From the NCBI GenBank assembly GCA_905215555.1, contig CAJMQU010000004.1, forward strand, positions 62,001-126,000: a stretch of DNA of 64,000 bases. The letters run 5' to 3'. Made by a program: the position numbers and the translations under genes. Under the pieces are notes generated by a model. That model saw nothing but the letters and a program-made list of their open reading frames with translations, was not told the DNA's origin and did no database searches. This DNA comes from an uncultured bacterium. GTDB taxonomy: Bacteria; Bacteroidota; Bacteroidia; Bacteroidales; Bacteroidaceae. Positions within the stretch are counted from its first letter, which is position 1; the number at the start of each line of letters is the position of its first letter. Positions 62,831 through 64,000 of this stretch are shown here, piece by piece.

Positions 62831-64000
62831 TCAATTAGTTTCTTCTTTACCATAATAAGTGAGTTCTGCTATATGAACGAAGTCTGTTACTCCTCCCCAT
62901 GTTTCCAGTACTTCAAGGCGTATCCAACGCACGGCTGGTGCATCAATTGGGATCAGAACATCTTCTCCTTCAAGACCGCCCAACTGTTGGTCGTCAGCAT
63001 TGGTTGAACCGAGAGGTAATCCCGAAGGCTTAACAGAGGTAAATTCTGTCAACAAAATCCAGTCGTTACTTGGTTCTGTTATATCTAACTGAGCGCCATC
63101 AGTCGTCGGAGTTCCCCATACGCGGAAGCGTTTAGGATTGCCATGAGCATACAAATATTGCCACTTGGTTCCTCCTGAGCGTTGATAGTATTTGATACGG
63201 CTCAGTTTAACTAAGCGTCCTAAGTTCATTCCCAAATTGATTGGAGAGCTCAAACCTACTTTTGTATGATAATGGTCATTATTTGTCCCCCATGAACCAT
63301 TCCATAATTTAGGCCAGTCAGAACTGCTACTGTATCTTCCTGGATCACCATAACCTGGTATGATATACTTGGCATATCTGTCTGATGGGATTTTAGTTTC
63401 ATATATAGGGAAATATAATGAATCCTTTACAGCAGTTTGGTTACCCCAATGATCTGAAATGACAACGGCAAAACGTCTCCCTTCAGTTTCTGAAGTCTCT
63501 GTGGAATATCCACGGATATATCCTTGGCCAATTTTTGAATTAGAGTAAAAATTTTGTGCTGTTATCATTTGGCCGTGTTCGTCTGGTGTAGTTACAGTAA
63601 TGGTAATATCTACCCGTTCTTTATTTTCCCAATTGAATGCTAATCCGCCAAAGTCACTAGTTACTTTCATTTGGTTAAAGATCTCGTAAATAGGATTATC
63701 TGTCGGAGATATTTTCACTACTATCGGTTCTGATTCATTCCCGCTTCTATCGACGGCAACTAGAGTGATGTCATGTTGAGCAGCTTTCCCAAATCCAACA
63801 ACTTCCAGCTCATTGATATATGCCGAAGCTTTTACTTCCATGTTTGTACCGTCATTCAGTTTATATGTGGCTTTCACATAGAGTAAATCTTCATCTACAG
63901 GCAGATCATAAGTGATTAATGCCTTGCCAGCACCATTTACAACATTACAATTACTTATTATGCCTGGTGCTATGTTATCTGTCGCAAATTGCGCTTTCTC
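62831..64000 (-). CDS. DUF4959/DUF5000-type PUL lipoprotein, 3' part (5' end outside window)
   Basis: The frame stays open to the right edge. The GTG at 63877 is internal, because the preceding residues (TDNIAPGIISNCNVVNGAG) form the typical start of the DUF4959 domain. About 390 residues are visible: two Ig-like modules (KATYKLNDGTNMEVKASAY, VDITITVTTPDEHGQ) and a C-terminal F5/8-type-C-like discoidin fold (WNGSWGTNNDHYHTK, RFRVWGTPTTDG, PAVRWIRLEVLETWGG). Such lipoproteins take the SusE-like place after susD. It precedes the DUF4998 gene by 4 bp. Confidence 0.75.
   Translation of the reverse strand, partial: EKAQFATDNIAPGIISNCNVVNGAGKALITYDLPVDEDLLYVKATYKLNDGTNMEVKASAYINELEVVGFGKAAQHDITLVAVDRSGNESEPIVVKISPTDNPIYEIFNQMKVTSDFGGLAFNWENKERVDITITVTTPDEHGQMITAQNFYSNSKIGQGYIRGYSTETSETEGRRFAVVISDHWGNQTAVKDSLYFPIYETKIPSDRYAKYIIPGYGDPGRYSSSSDWPKLWNGSWGTNNDHYHTKVGLSSPINLGMNLGRLVKLSRIKYYQRSGGTKWQYLYAHGNPKRFRVWGTPTTDGAQLDITEPSNDWILLTEFTSVKPSGLPLGSTNADDQQLGGLEGEDVLIPIDAPAVRWIRLEVLETWGGVTDFVHIAELTYYGKEETN

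Noticed and set aside
63875..63877. GTG as the start of the right-edge lipoprotein
   Set aside because: Codons beyond it are open to the window edge and encode a typical DUF4959-like segment, so the true start is outside.

Overview
The window looks like a chromosomal segment of a gut Bacteroides (order Bacteroidales). The signs are two SusC/SusD pairs, two full-length hybrid two-component sensors of the HTCS type, many exported lipoproteins, promoters with the TAnnTTTG -7 element, and glycoside hydrolases and polysaccharide lyases packed in polysaccharide utilisation loci (PULs). I see no tRNA, rRNA, CRISPR array, transposase or phage gene. All identifications come from reading motifs and recalling families; no database search was run.

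Layout. (1) 1-1.3 kb: the end of a six-hairpin glycosidase. (2) 1.4-5.5 kb: HTCS regulator 1. (3) 5.5-5.9 kb: a gene-free, repeat-rich control region. (4) 5.9-20.8 kb: a same-strand run of eleven genes unlike a normal PUL. It encodes a beta-propeller/di-haem peroxidase-type protein, a chorismatase-like RidA-fold protein, an exported D-lyxose-isomerase-like cupin, a VOC protein, DhaK and DhaL kinase subunits, a close LsrF homologue, an exported propeller, a 1330-residue protein joining an NPCBM-like domain, a propeller, two haem motifs and a SUMF1 fold, a short DAHP-synthase-like enzyme, and a CcsBA cytochrome c assembly protein. (5) 21.1-22.2 kb: a GH105. (6) 22.3-26.4 kb: HTCS regulator 2. 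(7) 26.5-36.9 kb: a six-gene operon with a GH105-propeller fusion, GH88, GH2, an alginate-lyase-fold lyase, GH105 and PL8. (8) 37.0-40.9 kb: a GH95-like enzyme and a beta-helix protein. (9) 41.2-53.8 kb: two SusC/SusD systems with accessory lipoproteins and a stand-alone plug-domain protein. (10) 54.0-60.2 kb: two more beta-helix lyase-like proteins, one fused to a jelly-roll lyase-like domain, and a second alginate-lyase-fold protein. (11) 60.4-64.0 kb, minus strand: the tail of a separate PUL (DUF4959/DUF5000-type lipoprotein, DUF4998-type lipoprotein, GH27).

How it fits together. Lyases (PL8, two PF05426-type, three beta-helix proteins) would release oligosaccharides with 4,5-unsaturated uronic acids. 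SusC/D pairs import them, GH88 and three GH105 enzymes remove the unsaturated residue, and GH2, GH95-like and possibly other enzymes finish the chain. No sulfatase is present, which argues against sulfated glycosaminoglycans or ulvan and for an unsulfated uronic-acid polymer (plant gum, pectin side chain, or microbial exopolysaccharide).

The main discovery is regulatory. A motif close to CAAGCnTTTGAGACAAT starts exactly 45 bp before a -7 element in four PUL promoters (before 21079, 37047, 48772 and 53984), with weaker copies at the same distance before 26529 and 57151. A further weak copy lies at the same distance before 5918, the first gene of the redox/kinase/aldolase run. This suggests that one HTCS controls both the polysaccharide genes and the unusual operon, so that operon may process something released from the same glycan.
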